Assembly (NCBI RefSeq): GCF_042453785.1
Contig: NC_091670.1
Coordinates: 33,987,501 to 34,051,500 of the forward strand
Source: Malus domestica
Lineage: Eukaryota > Streptophyta > Magnoliopsida > Rosales > Rosaceae
Direction: 5' to 3'
Length of the DNA: 64,000 nucleotides
Shown here: piece after piece, positions 1 through 12,659 of the stretch
How positions within the stretch are numbered: position 1 is the first letter of the stretch
How the letters are laid out: the number at the start of each line of letters is the position of its first letter
The notes under the pieces: model-generated
Databases searched by the model: none
Told to the model about the DNA's origin: nothing
What the model saw: only the letters and a program-made list of their open reading frames with translations
Translations under genes and position numbers: made by a program

Positions 1-1105
1 TAACTCTGTCAGAGCACTTTGAAAAAGTGGTCTGTGGTATCTGGCCCTCGAGATTCGGAGAACGATGCCTCTTCGATTTTTGAGAAAGCAATCATGCTGG
101 GGGTCTGGCTCTCGAGATTCGGAAAGCAGTGTCTCTTCGATTTTTGAGGAAGTAATCATGTTGGGAGTCTGGCTCTCGAGATTCGGAAGGCGGTGCCTCT
201 TCGATTTTGGAGCAAGCAATCCTGTTGGGAGTGTTGTCTCAAATGTGAGTAAAGGTTGGGCATGTTTGCTAGTCTACCTTGCCACGAAGCACAGAGGTTG
301 ACACACAGGGACTTTCCAATTATCCAGCAATGGTACTGTTCCTTTACCCTTGTGGGTAATAATATGGTAGCTAGACCTTCAAAATTTATGTGTCTAAACT
401 TTGTTAGTGCTGTTTCTTTGCTATTCTTTTACCTTTCTTGGTCAGAGCGATGTAGTGGGAGCTGCAAGCTTCACGTGCTCAACTTTGGCAGAGAACTTTG
501 GCAAAGTTATCTGTGGTACCCATGAGCTATTGTTGCGTGTGGGAAGTGGGTGATTGAACAGTAAGATTCATGTGCTTTCTACTTCACCAGAAGTCTTCGA
601 CAGAATGCCCATAATTTCTGCAAAGCTGAGTGTGCGTGTGACAGGTGCTGACAAGGCTAGAAAAGTAGGTGCCTCTTTGATTTCTGAGATCGGCCCTCGT
701 GGTCTCTGAGCAGCCCAGCTTTTGAGAAAGCGAGCGCCTCTTCGATTGATTCGGAGAACGATGCCTCATCGATTTTTGAGAAAGCAATCATGCTGAGACT
801 TCTCTTTCTGGGGCTCTACCGACTGCTGAGACTTCTCCTAAGCAACCTTTGTGAAGGCTCCCTCTTGTGTGTTTATTTTGACTCATGTATATGTACATAT
901 TTGTAGCTTATCGAGGATATCAATAAATAAGCTTTCCTTCATTTCAACGTATTGTGTTAAATACACCAAAGCCTTCTTCGCTAAGTTCTTTGAATTTTCT
1001 TTTGTTGAAGCTTGTATGTTGAAGCTTTCTGAGTGGAGCATGTAGGTTGGGGTAGTGTTCCCTTAATTTCCCGAGTGAGGAAAACTTCTCGGTTGGAGAC
1101 TTGGA
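1..1105 (-). mobile_element. Fragment of a large non-autonomous repeat element, internally deleted
   Basis: This is the reverse complement of parts of the element at 57540-60652. Bases 1 to about 800 match 59640-60652 in antisense, and about 801-910 match 57547-57660 in antisense. The stretch in between, including the 226-residue ORF of the other copy, is missing. The motif tcaaaaatcgaagaggc recurs in antisense. At this position the copy has one 218-bp unit where the right copy has two. At about 1105 it joins directly to the truncated 3' end of the LINE. The class is uncertain: LARD-like retroelement is my best guess. Confidence 0.6.
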
Positions 1106-1114
1106 AAATCCAAG

Positions 1115-3970
1115 TCACTGAGTGGGATCGACTATATGAATCTTAGAACGCCATTGTGCTCGATCCTGTGTCATGTCCTTCGTTAGATCCAAGTACTCTA
1201 AGTCTTTTCTTAGAGTCTCTTCCAAAGTTTTCCTAGGTCTTCCTCTGCCCCTTCGGCCCTGAACCTCTGTCTCATAGTCGCATCTTCTAATCGGAGCGTC
1301 AGTAGGCCTTCTTTGCACATGTCCAAACCACCGTAACCGATTTTCTCTCATCTTTCCTTCAATTTCGGCTACTCCTACTTTACCCTGGATATCCTCATTC
1401 CTAATCTTATCCTTTCTCGTGTGCCCACACATCCAACGAAGCATCCTCATCTCCGCTACACCCATTTTGTGTACGTGTTGATGTTTCACCGCCCAACATT
1501 CTGTGCCATACAGCATCGCCGGCCTTATTGCCGTCCTATAAAATTTTCCCTTGAGCTTCAGTGGCATACGGCGGTCACACAACACGCCGGATGCACTCTT
1601 CCACTTCATCCATCCAGCTTGTATTCTATGGTTGAGATCTCCATCTAATTCTCCGTTCTTTTGCAAGATAGATCCTAGGTAACGAAAACGGTCGCTCTTT
1701 GGTATTTCTTGATCTCCGATCCTCACCCCTAACTCGTTTTGGCCTCCATTTGCACTGAACTTGCACTCCATATATTCTGTCTTTGATCGGCTTAGGCGAA
1801 GACCTTTAGATTCCAACACTTCTCTCCAAAGGTTAAGCTTTGCATTTACCCCTTCCTGAGTTTCATCTATCAACACTATATCGTCTGCGAAAAGCATACA
1901 CCAAGGAATATCATATTGAATATGTCCTGTTAACTCATCCATTACCAACGCAAAAAGGTAAGGACTTAAGGATGAGCCTTGATGTAATCCTACAGTTATG
2001 GGAAAGCTTTCGGTTTGTCCTTCATGAGTTCTTACGGCAGTCTTTGCTCCTTCATACATATCCTTTATAGCTTGGATATATGCTACTCGTACTTCTTTCT
2101 TCTCTAAAATCCTCCAAAGAATGTCTCTTGGGACCCTATCATACGCTTTTTCCAAATCTATAAAGACCATGTGTAAATCCTTTTTCCCATCTCTATATCT
2201 TTCCATCAATCTTCGTAAGAGATAGATTGCCTCCATGGTTGAGCGCCCTGGCATGAACCCGAATTGGTTGTCCGAAACCCGTGTCTCTTGCCTCAATCTA
2301 TGCTCAATGACTCTCTCCCAGAGCTTCATTGTATGACTCATTAGCTTAATACCCCTATAATTCATGCAATTTTGTACGTCGCCCTTATTCTTGTAGATAG
2401 GCACCAAAGTGTTCGTTCGCCACTCATTTGGCATCTTCTTCGTTTTCAAAATCCTATTGAAAATGTCAGTGAGCCATGTTATACCTGTCTCTCCCAAAAG
2501 TTTCCACACTTCGATTGGTATATTGTCTGGGCCTATTGCTTTTTTATGCTTCATCTTCTTCAAAGCTACAACCACTTCTTCCTTCCGGATTCGACGATAA
2601 AAAGAGTAGTTTCTACACTCTTCTGAGTTACTCAACTCCCCTAAAGAAGCACTCATTTCATGTCCTTCATTGAAAAGATTATGAAAATAACCTCTCCATT
2701 TGTCTTTAACCGCGTTCTCTGTAGCAAGAACCTTTCCATCCTCATCCTTGATGTACCTCACTTGGTTTAGGTCCCTTGTCTTCTTTTCCCTTGCTCTAGA
2801 TAGTTTATAGATATCTAACTCTCATTCTTTGGTATCTAGTCGTTTATACATATCGTCGTAAGCCGTTAACTTAGCTTCTCTGACAGCTTTCTTCGCCTCT
2901 TGCTTCGCTTTTCTATACCTTTCACCATTTTCATCGGTCCTCTCCTTGTATAAGGCTTTACAACATTCCTTCTTAGCCTTCACCTTTGTTTGTACCTCCT
3001 CATTCCACCACCAAGATTCCTTTTGGTGTGGGGCAAAGCCCTTGGACTCTCCTAATACCTCTTTTGCTACTTTTCGGATACAACTAGCCATGAAATCCCA
3101 CATTTGGCTAGCTTCCCCCTCTCTATCCCACACACATTGGGTGATTACCTTCTCTTTGAAAATGACTTATTTTTCTTCTTTTAGATTCCACCATCTAGTC
3201 CTTGGGCACTTCCAAGTCTTGTTCTTTTGTCTTACTCGTTTGATATGTACATCCATCACCAACAAGCGATGTTGATTAGCCACGCTCTCTCCTGGTATAA
3301 CTTTGCAATCCTTACAAGTTATACGATCCCCTTTCCTCATTAGAAGAAAATCTATTTGTGTTTTTGACGACCCACTCTTGTAGGTGATCACATGTTCTTC
3401 TCTCTTCTTAAAGAAGGTGTTGGCTAAGAAGAGATCATATGCCATTGCAAAATCCAAGATAGCTTCCCCATCCTCGTTTCTCTCCCCAAAACCATGGCCA
3501 CCATGAAAACCTCCATAGTTGCCTGTCTCCCTGCCCACGTGTCCATTTAAATCTCCTCCTATAAATAACTTCTCCGTCTGAGCAATTCCTTGCACCAAGT
3601 CTCCAAGATCTTCCCAAAATTTCTCCTTCGAACTCGTATCCAACCCTACTTGAGGTGCGTACGCACTAATCACATTGATAAGTTCTTGTCCTATTACAAT
3701 CTTGATTGCCATGATTCTATCTCCTACCCTCTTGACATCTACAACATCTTGTACCAAGGTCTTGTCCACGATGATGCCAACACCGTTTCTCGTTCTATTT
3801 GTGCCCGAATACCAAAGTTTAAACCCTGAGTTTTCTAGATCCTTTGCCTTACTACCAACCCACTTAGTTTCTTGTAGGCACATAATATTTATCCTTCTCC
3901 TCACCATAACTTCCACTACTTCCATAGATTTTCCCGTTAAGGTTCCTATATTCCACGTTCCTAAACGCAT
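1115..3970 (-). pseudogene. LINE endonuclease/reverse transcriptase ORF with two nonsense codons
   Basis: The frame is 952 codons including the stop, with no frameshift. The N-terminal part (about residues 1-265) is an APE-like endonuclease with TWNIGTL, LQETKW, YAPQ, GGDLNGHVG and QIDFLLMR motifs. The reverse transcriptase follows, with [41 protein letters not shown] and the catalytic FADD box, then YLGSIL. The C-terminus ends near DPTQ. Comparison with the copy at 55385 shows CAA to TAA at 3167-3169 and GGA to TGA at 2822-2824. It would have nicked DNA and primed reverse transcription of its own RNA. The product as it stands is non-functional. Confidence 0.9.
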
Positions 3971-3997
3971 TTTGCTCTCTTGAACTCTACCCTTCTG

Positions 3998-4273
3998 TCA
4001 TAGCTTATTCACCCTCCCCCGTCTAATAGGATCAAAGTACTTCTTTTGTGTGTCCCGGGTAAAGTTGATAGGAGCATATGCTCCCAAACAACTTTGAGTG
4101 GAGTCGTTCGAAAAGAAGTTTCTATGGCCCCCTTGCTCATTTAACACTGCATCTGGGTGCCGATGGAGATACAGCGACCCTTGCTCACTTATCACTGTGC
4201 TCGGGCCACACAGCGCGCCACTTACGGGTGACGCCCTAGCTTTAGCGTGATTTTGTTCTGGATTCATTTTCAT
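3998..4273 (-). CDS. Small upstream ORF of the RTE LINE
   Basis: A 91-residue frame in the LINE leader, ending 28 bases before the endonuclease start. It is not similar to any domain I recognise. It may be a leader ORF retained by descent in this LINE family rather than a functional gene. Confidence 0.35.
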   Translation of the reverse strand: MKMNPEQNHAKARASPVSGALCGPSTVISEQGSLYLHRHPDAVLNEQGGHRNFFSNDSTQSCLGAYAPINFTRDTQKKYFDPIRRGRVNKL

Positions 4274-4378
4274 AAGGATTCGACGTGATCATGGAGTGCC
4301 GGCTGTCGACTACCTGACGCCCTCCCCCTCCTCCTTTATCCGGGCTTGGGACCGGCCATGTAAGACATAGGCGGAGTT

Positions 4379-5330
4379 ACTAGACGAGTAACTAATTGAG
4401 GAAAATTTCACAGTTTATTTCATTATAAGATCTATTACTAAGTGCCAAAATCATAGATAATCACATGTTGAAATTTGAAATGTCACAATTTTATGTAAAA
4501 TAACAAGTAAAAGTGTTTTGTTCCCGTAAATGCTTGAATTCTAAATATCTGATTAAATTTTATAAAATTATAGTAAATTCATAACAGAATTATTGAAAGC
4601 AATATGTTTGAAAGGATGTTTGACAAGGATGTCTAACAGAATGTCTCAAAGACATGAAGCCAAGAGCAACTGCACAAAGTGGCATAACGAGAAGAAGAGA
4701 GGGTGGAATTTGGAATTAAGGAAAGAATTAGGGTACCATTCCGGCATCCGAATTCCAAAAGGACCAAATAGCAAAAGAAGAGAGGTAAAGTTGAAAAAAC
4801 GAGGTAAAGGCCAAAATCACGGAAGATTTTTCAATATGATCGACATACTTGTCATTGTACAAATGGTAAAGTATGTGTGTTAAAAATTAATAATTTAAAA
4901 AATATAATTTCCCACCACTTACATAAAAACACGTGATGTACCACTTGTGTTTCCATCGCAACAAAAAATTTCTCCAAAAACACGACGTTGTTGGGAGAGA
5001 TTTTTCGATGTAACTGAAACACGAGATCGTATACCATATGTTATTGTATAAATGGTGAAATATGTGTGTTAAAAAATTAATAACTTAAAAAAAAAAAAAA
5101 TTCCCTCACCTCCGTAAATAAAAAACAGGCGTATTCCGTGACAATAAAAAAGTTCTCCGTTGTTTGAACCGCAGACTCCCTGAGCGACACGCCATGTCAA
5201 ATTCTCAAGTGTAGATCCATCTCAGCCAGTTCTGCATTTTCTGAGCTCTCTCTCCCGACGAACAGATACTGAGAGCAGAAGCCACAGGCGCCACAAAAAC
5301 CGTCAAATCTTCAAACCCAATTCAGTCCCA
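4379..5330. repeat. ARPC2A upstream region with two related MITE copies
   Basis: Copies at about 4822-4975 and 5000-5158 both have a terminus like agatttttc(a/g)atgt, an inner segment like aaatggt(a/g)aa(a/g)tatgtgtgttaaaa, and an opposite end like caaaaaa(a/g)ttctcc. They are related to the well-delimited copy at 19590-19761, which has a 9-bp target duplication typical of Mutator-like elements. The rest is AT-rich with no convincing gene. Bases from about 5170 to 5330 are probably ARPC2A 5' UTR or promoter; no clear TATA position is assigned. Confidence 0.5.
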
Positions 5331-8300
5331 ATGATTCTATTGCAGTCCCACTCAAGATTTCTACTCGACACCTTGCTCAATCGCCTCCAAAAGTTCGTTC
5401 CTTTACCCAATTCAACGGTCCAATTTCTTCTTTTTCTTCTTCCTCATTGTCACCCTCTCATTTTTGTATGGTTTTGCAGCATCGAGAAGGCGGTGGAGGC
5501 GGACTACCACTGGGCCGAGTTCGACGACGTTCGCTACCACATTCAGGTGATAACCCAGAATTCAATTTCGGATTTTGAACAGTTTTGGTTGGACGGGTTG
5601 TGTAATGGCATTGATGTTATGCAGGTGACGATGAAGAACCCACATATATTGTTGCTTTCGGTATCGCTACCGACTCCACCTCCGGAAACTGTGTTCTTGG
5701 GCGGCCTTCCCTCCGGAGCTATAGAGGCTATAAAGGCTGCATACGGCGCGGTGGTTCAAATTCTTGACCCCCCAAGAGATGGGTTTAATCTTACCTTGAA
5801 GCTCAATCTCAACAAACTTCCTCCAGATGAAGGTTCAACGAATTCCTTTTCTAAGGTCATTATAAAGCTTGCCATACCCATGGATATATGTTTTCAAAAC
5901 ATTTAAGAGATCTTGTTAAAGCCGGTCAAGGCAATGAATAATAGTCGTCGGGGTGTTTTTTCTAGTTGCTAATATTCTTTTCGAAGTTTTTGTGTTTTAG
6001 TATGCATTTAGCTTGATAGACAAGATTGGCTTGTTTCCAGATAACTTTAGCTTGTTGGACTTGCTTGGTTCATTGGTATAAAACCCTTCTTGGACTGCTT
6101 GGTCCATTGGTGTAAAACCCAACATTGTCTCACTTTATTAGGGTTGCTTTAGATTCTATTCTACTAGATTATCCTCTTTCGGGCTTTCGTTTTTCTTATA
6201 CATTCGAATTTTATGTATTTATCTATTGATTTTTTTTTTAAGAGGTCGCACTTGGTGCGATGGCAAGTGCCTTCGCCCATGAGCGGTAGGTCTCGGGTTT
6301 GAGACTTGGGAGCAGCCTCTCCATAAATGGGGGTAAGGCTAGCCGACATTCACCTCTCCCAGACCCTGCGTAAAGCGGGAGCCTTGTGCACTGGGTACGA
6401 CCTTTTTTATCTATTGATTTTTTTGGCTGACTTCCAATTTTTCCTTTTTTGACTTTGTTATGCGGATGCGATTTTGCGTAGAGTACAAACATGCTCTTTT
6501 GCTAAAGATTGCATCTGTAAGAGAAGTGGTGCTAGGTGCTCCATTGCGAGGGGTTCTGAAGAAGCTTGGTGCAAGGAATGTTGCGTCCAATACTGATGGG
6601 CTTGTCGCTCTTTTGCATCGACCAAACGAGTCCTTTTTCCTTATTCCTCAGGTAAACTTACGTATTAAGGCTAACAAATTATCATTTTGCTCTTTGTTGC
6701 TTTTATGTTTTGTACTTTAGCTACTTATAGGGACTGCAGTTGAAACCTTATTCTGATAAACCTTGCGATGTTTTTTGCAGGTAGACAAAGTGACGGTAGT
6801 GTTCCCTATGAGATTCAAGGACTCTATAGATATTGTTCTTGCAACTTCCTTCTTGCAGGTTTGATAAGTATATGACCTTAAATTGCAAATTTAAATTTTT
6901 TTACCCAGGAAGAGAATGTGAAGTCTATTAATTATATGTTGGTGAGGCTGATAAGGTTTGCTAGATACCTTAGATAATGTTAGCTTGTTGAACTCTGCTA
7001 CCTCCAAGCTATGCTGCCATGGATCTATGTACTCTTGTTTTGATGTGTTTTAGTTGCTAAGTGTGATGGTTTTATTACCATTTAGGAATTTGTGGAAGCA
7101 AGACGTGCAGCTGGACTTAATAGCGCCCCTCCTTGTTTGTGGTCTCCTACCCCTCCTTTAGAACTAAAGGAAGCTCCCACTGAAGCACTGTCTGCCAATG
7201 CAGGATTTGTCACTTTTGGTAATGTCAGGGAAATGGGCAGTTTGTTTTTTATTTTTCACTTTAATAAAATGTACGGTGTACCAATGCAGTTATTTTCCCT
7301 CGTCATGTGGAAGGCAAGAAATTGGATCGAACAGTTTGGAGTTTATCAACTTTTCATGCTTATGTTAGTTACCATGTTAAGGTGACCTTTTTCCTCTAAA
7401 CTTGTTACTTCCACCTTTTGTCCTCATCAACTAAACAAATTTTGTCATATTACTTTCTATTGATAAATGGATATGGTATGATCCGGAAATCGTGTAAAGT
7501 TCGTAGTTTATGTGCAGGAGGTAAGATTTTATTCTTTGTCGTATATGTTTTTGCTTTGTCTGATTTACTCTTGTTTGCAGCCCATCGCTCAGTTTTCCTA
7601 AACTTCATTTATTAGTAATGTTGGACCAACTTTTCCATGCTATAAGTCCTTGTCCTGCACAACTTTTTTGTCTGTCCGTCTCTGTCTGTCTATAACGTAC
7701 TGACTATGATTGCTGCTTGGAAGCGCACTATGTCTTCAATGATTAATATGTATGTATTTCTTCATTTGATATGTTTGATCTCAATCTCCTTTTGTGCATA
7801 TTCTTTTGCAGTGTTCAGAGGGTTTCATGCATACAAGGATGAGACGTCGCGTGGAATCTTTGATTGAGGTAGTATTTTCCCTTTCCAGTATAGTTTAAGC
7901 TACAGTATCTCTATTTCTTCAGTTGCTTGATAATATCTTGAGTGGTTCTATATTAAAACCCCAACGTTCTAAAATTTTTAAATTGATTTTACCCTAAGAA
8001 AAGAGATCTTGAATGAAAAATGGAATTTTTTCCCCCATCTTCCACCCTTGCCTTCTCTCTCCTCTCTCAGTACATGCACATGTTTTGTTAACTTGACCGA
8101 TCAGTATTTTGTATCACAAGCAAAGAGATCGAACACAGCTGTTCTTTTACTTAGGTTTGATCCCTAGTTTGCAATGAATCCCATCTGAAATGAAATAGCA
8201 CAAATGGAAACTCATGGCCTCAAAATGATACGAAGACACGGAGCCAAATGTAGAGGATTGGTTTTTGGGACTGGGGAGACAAACTGTGTTGAGTCTGAGC

Positions 8301-8625
8301 TTAGTTTGCATTCTGTAATACAGCATTTTACTTTAGTCTATTATAGTGCGGCAGATAAGTTCTCTGCCGTTTTACCCGGTTGCATTGACCAATGTTTAAA
8401 ATCAACATTTTTTTTTCCCCTCAGGCTCTTGATCGTGCTAAACCCGGCATGGAAGATGGAAAGAACGCTGCTCAAAGTAGATCCTTCAAACGGCTGGTAT
8501 GTAATCAATTTAATGCTTTTTCAAAAACCGTAGTGATGAAATTGGTCTACTCTTGCTGAAAGACGGATTTCTCTTAATGCGTTGCATTGTAGAGCCTGAA
8601 GGAAGCCAGGACCAATTCAAGCTAA
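5331..8625 (+). CDS. ARPC2A: Actin-related protein 2/3 complex subunit 2 (ARPC2A/DISTORTED2 type)
   Basis: Ten exons joined by sequence: 5331-5392, 5480-5546, 5625-5832, 6482-6651, 6781-6858, 7086-7218, 7290-7381, 7812-7868, 8425-8496, 8593-8625. All introns are GT-AG and the phases fit, giving 972 nt, 323 residues and a TAA stop. The start MILLQSHSRFLL and the blocks VTMKNPHILLLSVSLP, LDPPRDGF, SIREVV-like ASVREVVLGAP, HRPNESFFLIPQ, VFPMRFKDS and GFMHTRMRRRVES are those of plant ARPC2. The length is close to the family norm. ARPC2 and ARPC4 form the core of the ARP2/3 complex, which nucleates branched actin filaments in the cytoplasm. No disabling change is seen, so this should be a working gene. 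A SINE sits in intron 3. Confidence 0.95.
6239..6407 (+). mobile_element. Au-like tRNA-derived SINE in ARPC2A intron 3
   Basis: The 5' part looks tRNA-related, with a possible A box tggtgcgatggc and B box ggtctcgggtttgagac (pol III promoter). It ends in a short T run after gcactgggtacgacc. It is flanked by a 17-bp direct repeat, tatctattgattttttt, at 6220-6236 and 6408-6424, which is a clear target-site duplication. It lies in the sense orientation of the gene and does not touch the splice sites. Confidence 0.85.
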
Positions 8626-9054
8626 AAAAGGCATGGTAACCAGACAGCAAAAGGGACATGCTCCTACCGGACCTCAAGAAAGTATGTCGTCAAACGAATT
8701 GCTCGAAGATATCAGAGAACCATTGTTGATGCAAGCACAAGAGGTATTTGATTTCTCTAGAAGTGTAAAAGAGAAGAATATATACGTGCGCTTATGTACT
8801 TTATGAACAAACCGTTGTTTTGTTAAATTGCAACATTGGATGGTCACATATATTATTATGCGATTGATCAGTACAAACTATAATTTTTATTTAATTCCAG
8901 GTTAATACATAATTGTCTGTGGGAACATCTTTTGAAAGATAAGAGTTCCTTTATTTGTATCACAGATTGCAAGTTCAAAAAACACAAAGCAGAAGGTAAA
9001 AAACACCACATATGCATAATAATACCATCAAACTCAAAAAAGAAAGAATTTTTT
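8626..9054. other. ARPC2A 3' flank
   Basis: AT-rich sequence after the stop codon, likely including the 3' UTR. No other gene is visible. No single polyadenylation site stands out. Confidence 0.4.
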
Positions 9055-9340
9055 TAAATCAGCCACTTTCAACGCAATTGCAAGTGCTACCTTATGTCCT
9101 CCACTATGTCTTTAAGATATGAAGACTAAGGTCGAGCAAGGATATGAAGGTGCCGAAGATTGCAAAGTTGTTGGGAAATGTCTACAAGAATAGTTGGACC
9201 GTAATCGTAGCATATACAACATGGATACATTTTGAGTGTCTAATCAATTGTATTATTTCATGGATACACTTAGGAATAGTCATTGTAAAATAGTCAATCA
9301 TGGCCCACCCAAACAAAAGCCTACCAGAAACATCGTAAAA
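9055..9340 (-). pseudogene. Tiny internally deleted RLP relic
   Basis: Three short pieces match RLP genes in the right order on the minus strand. Bases 9062-9098 resemble the C-terminal tail (antisense of the LAIAV-like end). Bases 9135-9215 resemble the antisense of 10438-10510 (LRR near the C-terminus). Bases 9303-9335 resemble the antisense of the [13 protein letters not shown] segment at 12430-12465. Most of the roughly 3-kb gene is deleted. This is a dead fourth member of the cluster. Confidence 0.6.
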
Positions 9341-9686
9341 TAGTCATTGTTACACTCGTTGCTTTCTTATATGTTATTAAATAATAGGAAATACGAAATT
9401 TTCTATGGAATGATATGGGTAGCCGTGGAAGTCTTGGCACACCAATTAGTATTTGGTGGAAAGGGTTTGGCAGAGAGAAGAGAGAGGCAATTGGCAATGC
9501 AATTCAGGATCATATGTTTTTTTAATACTAGTGATATTCCAAACTTATTCATCAAACATCCAGTGCAATTACATTCGTAAATTCCAACAAAAGGAAGAAC
9601 AAAAAATAAAAATCACACAGTACATGTATTTTATAGTTATTTAAAATTTTCCGAATTCAAGAACGACATTCATATTTCTATTCTAA
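9341..9686. other. Spacer downstream of the intact RLP
   Basis: AT-rich sequence with no supported gene. It probably includes the 3' UTR of the minus-strand RLP that ends at 9687. Confidence 0.4.
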
Positions 9687-12659
9687 TCAAACCTTCCTTT
9701 GAAAACGAGCCATTTGCACTGCAATTGCTAGCAGTACCTTATCTTTAATGGCATCGAACCATCCAAAATAAGCATACCTCCATGTCTTCTTGACGACTAA
9801 TGTGCCACAGACACCCCAAAAACCTACGATAAATCCGAGTGCTATGCTAATGTAGAACCAAAACTTATCATTTCCATCTTCATGATCATTGTCTTTTGTA
9901 GGAGTGTGATCATCTCCAGGACACTTGGTTGAAAGGGGAACCCCACACAGTGACGGGTTACCCTCGTAAATGGATGGATCCGTGAGTGTCTGAAGCTGGC
10001 TGCCCAAAGGAATTCTACCGGTCAAGTTGTTATAAGACAAGTTCAAGTGAGACAAGAACGTCGGAAGTGAAATACTTTGAGGAATCTCTCCTGAAAGGTT
10101 GTTGATCGAAAGATCAAGAGCTTCGAGCAACAGCAAGTTCCCAATCTTTGATGGAATGCTTCCTCTCAATTGGTTCATCGACAAGTTCAAGTTATGCAGT
10201 AGAGCGAGGCTGGATATTTCTTCAGGGATTTCACCTTCGAGGTTATTCGATGAAAGATCAATGCTTCTTACGAACATTATAGTCTGCGGCTGATAGTCAA
10301 GTTGTCTTACTTTCACCACTGATGTTTCTTGGTCATAAAAAGCATATAAGTCATAAGCACTGAAATTTCCATGCGTCAGAGCACTCAGTTTATTCAAGCA
10401 CTTAGGAATAGTCCCTGAAAAGTTGTTGTGTGCAAGGTCTAGGATATGAAGGTAGCCAAGATTGCACAACTGTTGGGGGACTTCTCCACTGAAAAAATTG
10501 GACCGCAGTCGTAAGATCGATACCAGTGGCACCTTTGATCCTATCCATGAAGGTATTTTTCCAGTGAATTTGTTATCTCCGAGATCAATATGCCTCAAAG
10601 AAGTGCAATTTTGCAAGGAAAGAGGAATTTCACCATCGAAGTTGTTGTTGTTCAGCTTCAACCCGAAAAGAGCGCCCGAGACACCAATCGAACTAGGAAG
10701 TTTGCCTGAGAGATTGTTGTGTGCAGCATCTATGACCAAGATCTCATGCAACTGACTCCATGTTTGAGGAAATTCTCCTGATAACTCATTGTTTCTCAGC
10801 GAAAGGACTAGCAAGTTTTGCATGTTGCAAATGGAGCTTGGAATAGTACCACTCAAACGATTCTCCGCGAGATACAATGCCACCAGTTTTGGAAACCTTT
10901 CGTCCAAATTCAAAGGAATGTGCCCGAAAATTGAATTCATTTCAAGCTCAAGGCGGATCACGTGGTTACCAGACCAAAGTGGGAATGGCCCCTCAATTCG
11001 ATTGTTACTCACATCCAAAATTAGAGTATTCCGAAAATTCAATTCCAATGGAAGGTTTCCAGTGATTTGGTTGTAAGATAAATCCAAATATTCGACGTTG
11101 GAAGATAATTTCAAGAACCAGTGCTTTGGTATAGAATCGGAAATCCCAGTACCCCGAAGTTTGACAAAGACTAGTTCAGTTTGAGATTGAAGCCATACCC
11201 CAAAGGCAGGACCTACTTTACAGTTCGCAATGTTGATTGTGTGAAGCATGAAAGGAGGTACCCAATTATAAGACACATTGAAACTGAGGTGAATAGGTAG
11301 AGTTGGGTATGGATCCACTCTGCCTAATGCAAAGTATTTCAATCTTGTGAGGTTCATGAAATGGGATTCAGTCAAAATGCTTACCCACGGGTTGAACGAC
11401 AGATCGAGGTGAACTAGCTTAGGGAGTTGTCCTAAACTTTCAGGAATGGACCCATTCATAAGATTGTTGTAGAGGCTGAGATACTTCAAATTGCGTAGCA
11501 TCCCCAAGGACGCCGGCAAATTGCTTTGTAGCATATTAGAAGACAAATCTAGTGACTCGAGTTTACTATTGGGACAACTTGATAAACCGTCGAACAGCTC
11601 TTGAATCCCCCCATCAAATTTGTTGCTGGCAAGATTTAAGGTCTTTAGACTGCAAAAATTTTCAAGCATGGGAATTCGACCTTCAAGTCCATTGAAAGAT
11701 AAATGAAGGTGTTCAAGTGATTTGAGGCTCTCAAGTTCAATGGGAAAGGGTCCAATCAGCAAGTTCCCACTTAAATCCAGTTTAGTGAGGTTACCAAGAC
11801 TGAAAAACCAATCAGGAAATGGAAACTTCAAATCGTTATACGACATGTCAAGGACCAAAAGTGATTTGAGGCTAATGTTCTTGAGTGAGAGTGGAAGGTT
11901 TTCGATTTGGCATGATGGCAAGTGTAATTCAAGTAGGGAGGGAAGCATGTTAACATTATGTAGCCAACTTGTGTTGCTGAGGTCCAACCCTTCAAGATTG
12001 AGGTATTTTAGGGAAGAGAGACGAGAAAGCCAATTCAAGTTTTCGGAAGGTATTTCAAGTAAGGAGTAGTCAGACTCTTCACTGAGATCAAGATGGTTCA
12101 AATGTGACAAGTTACCAAGATGAGGTGGAATATCTCCTCCAAATGAAGCTGAGGAGAGATTGAGATACCCCAAATTTTTTAGCTGGCCAAAGAATTCGGG
12201 AATGTGAATCCCTCGAAAATCATTGCGGCTTAGATCTAAGTAATTCAAATGCTTCAAGCTAAGCAAAGAAGGATTTATCTTACCACCCAACGACGAGTAC
12301 TCCATCTCATCTCGCTCTGCATCAAAGACCAATAGCTTATATATGTATGGATTCTGGAGACTCATCTTTTCAACATGACCCGTGTTGTTGTTACATGAAA
12401 TTCCTTTCCATTGGCAGCAATCGCGACCGACCCAAGAAGAAAGCCTGCCGGAAGGATCGGTGAGATCTTCTTTGAAGGCGAGAAGCGCACGTCTCTCTTG
12501 GTCGATGCATTTGGCAGTTGGGAGTGCATCACCAAGACAGACTTTAGTAGTGTGTAGATATGAAGAGGCCAAAAGCAAAAGGAGAAAACAGTGAGCAATA
12601 TTGAGGTGATAGGTGGGATTGCATAAATTTGCAAAGATAGACATTGTTGTAAGAATCAA
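9687..12659 (-). CDS. Intact LRR receptor-like protein (EIX2/HcrVf type)
   Basis: A single 990-residue exon. Residues 1 to about 44 form a signal peptide with hydrophobic core CFLLLLLA; Met6 is an alternative start. Residues 51-90 are the LRRNT cap (C51, C81, C82, C89; QWKGISC). Extracellular LRRs with NLSxNxLxGxIP-type repeats follow, interrupted by an island domain near the SYNWVPP motif and by a loop before [12 protein letters not shown]. An acidic spacer (DNDHEDGND) precedes a transmembrane helix at about 933-956 with small-residue motif [11 protein letters not shown], then a 34-residue basic cytoplasmic tail with no kinase. Family members such as tomato EIX2 and apple HcrVf sit in the plasma membrane and signal with SOBIR1/BAK1-type kinases. 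The ligand here is unknown. Confidence 0.9.
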   Translation of the reverse strand: MILTTMSIFANLCNPTYHLNIAHCFLLLLLASSYLHTTKVCLGDALPTAKCIDQERRALLAFKEDLTDPSGRLSSWVGRDCCQWKGISCNNNTGHVEKMSLQNPYIYKLLVFDAERDEMEYSSLGGKINPSLLSLKHLNYLDLSRNDFRGIHIPEFFGQLKNLGYLNLSSASFGGDIPPHLGNLSHLNHLDLSEESDYSLLEIPSENLNWLSRLSSLKYLNLEGLDLSNTSWLHNVNMLPSLLELHLPSCQIENLPLSLKNISLKSLLVLDMSYNDLKFPFPDWFFSLGNLTKLDLSGNLLIGPFPIELESLKSLEHLHLSFNGLEGRIPMLENFCSLKTLNLASNKFDGGIQELFDGLSSCPNSKLESLDLSSNMLQSNLPASLGMLRNLKYLSLYNNLMNGSIPESLGQLPKLVHLDLSFNPWVSILTESHFMNLTRLKYFALGRVDPYPTLPIHLSFNVSYNWVPPFMLHTINIANCKVGPAFGVWLQSQTELVFVKLRGTGISDSIPKHWFLKLSSNVEYLDLSYNQITGNLPLELNFRNTLILDVSNNRIEGPFPLWSGNHVIRLELEMNSIFGHIPLNLDERFPKLVALYLAENRLSGTIPSSICNMQNLLVLSLRNNELSGEFPQTWSQLHEILVIDAAHNNLSGKLPSSIGVSGALFGLKLNNNNFDGEIPLSLQNCTSLRHIDLGDNKFTGKIPSWIGSKVPLVSILRLRSNFFSGEVPQQLCNLGYLHILDLAHNNFSGTIPKCLNKLSALTHGNFSAYDLYAFYDQETSVVKVRQLDYQPQTIMFVRSIDLSSNNLEGEIPEEISSLALLHNLNLSMNQLRGSIPSKIGNLLLLEALDLSINNLSGEIPQSISLPTFLSHLNLSYNNLTGRIPLGSQLQTLTDPSIYEGNPSLCGVPLSTKCPGDDHTPTKDNDHEDGNDKFWFYISIALGFIVGFWGVCGTLVVKKTWRYAYFGWFDAIKDKVLLAIAVQMARFQRKV

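Larger units (their letters stand above)
1106..4378 (-). mobile_element. RTE-type LINE, nearly full length, 3' tail lost
   Basis: It reads on the minus strand from a 5' leader near 4378, through a short upstream ORF (4273-3998) and a long APE endonuclease plus reverse transcriptase frame (3970-1115). The architecture of one long EN-RT frame with no gag-like ORF of usual size fits the RTE clade. The 3' end stops inside the sequence cccacttagtg; the TTG-repeat tail seen on the relative at 62600-62625 has been replaced by the 1-1105 element. The exact 5' end and target-site duplication cannot be fixed because the 3' edge is gone. Confidence 0.85.

Noticed and set aside
4593..4883. 96-residue Lys/Arg-rich frame upstream of ARPC2A
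   Set aside because: Low-complexity composition, runs into a MITE, no homology recognised.
12362..12634. 90-residue minus-strand frame overlapping the RLP N-terminus
   Set aside because: Shadow frame of the signal peptide and LRRNT region of the intact RLP.
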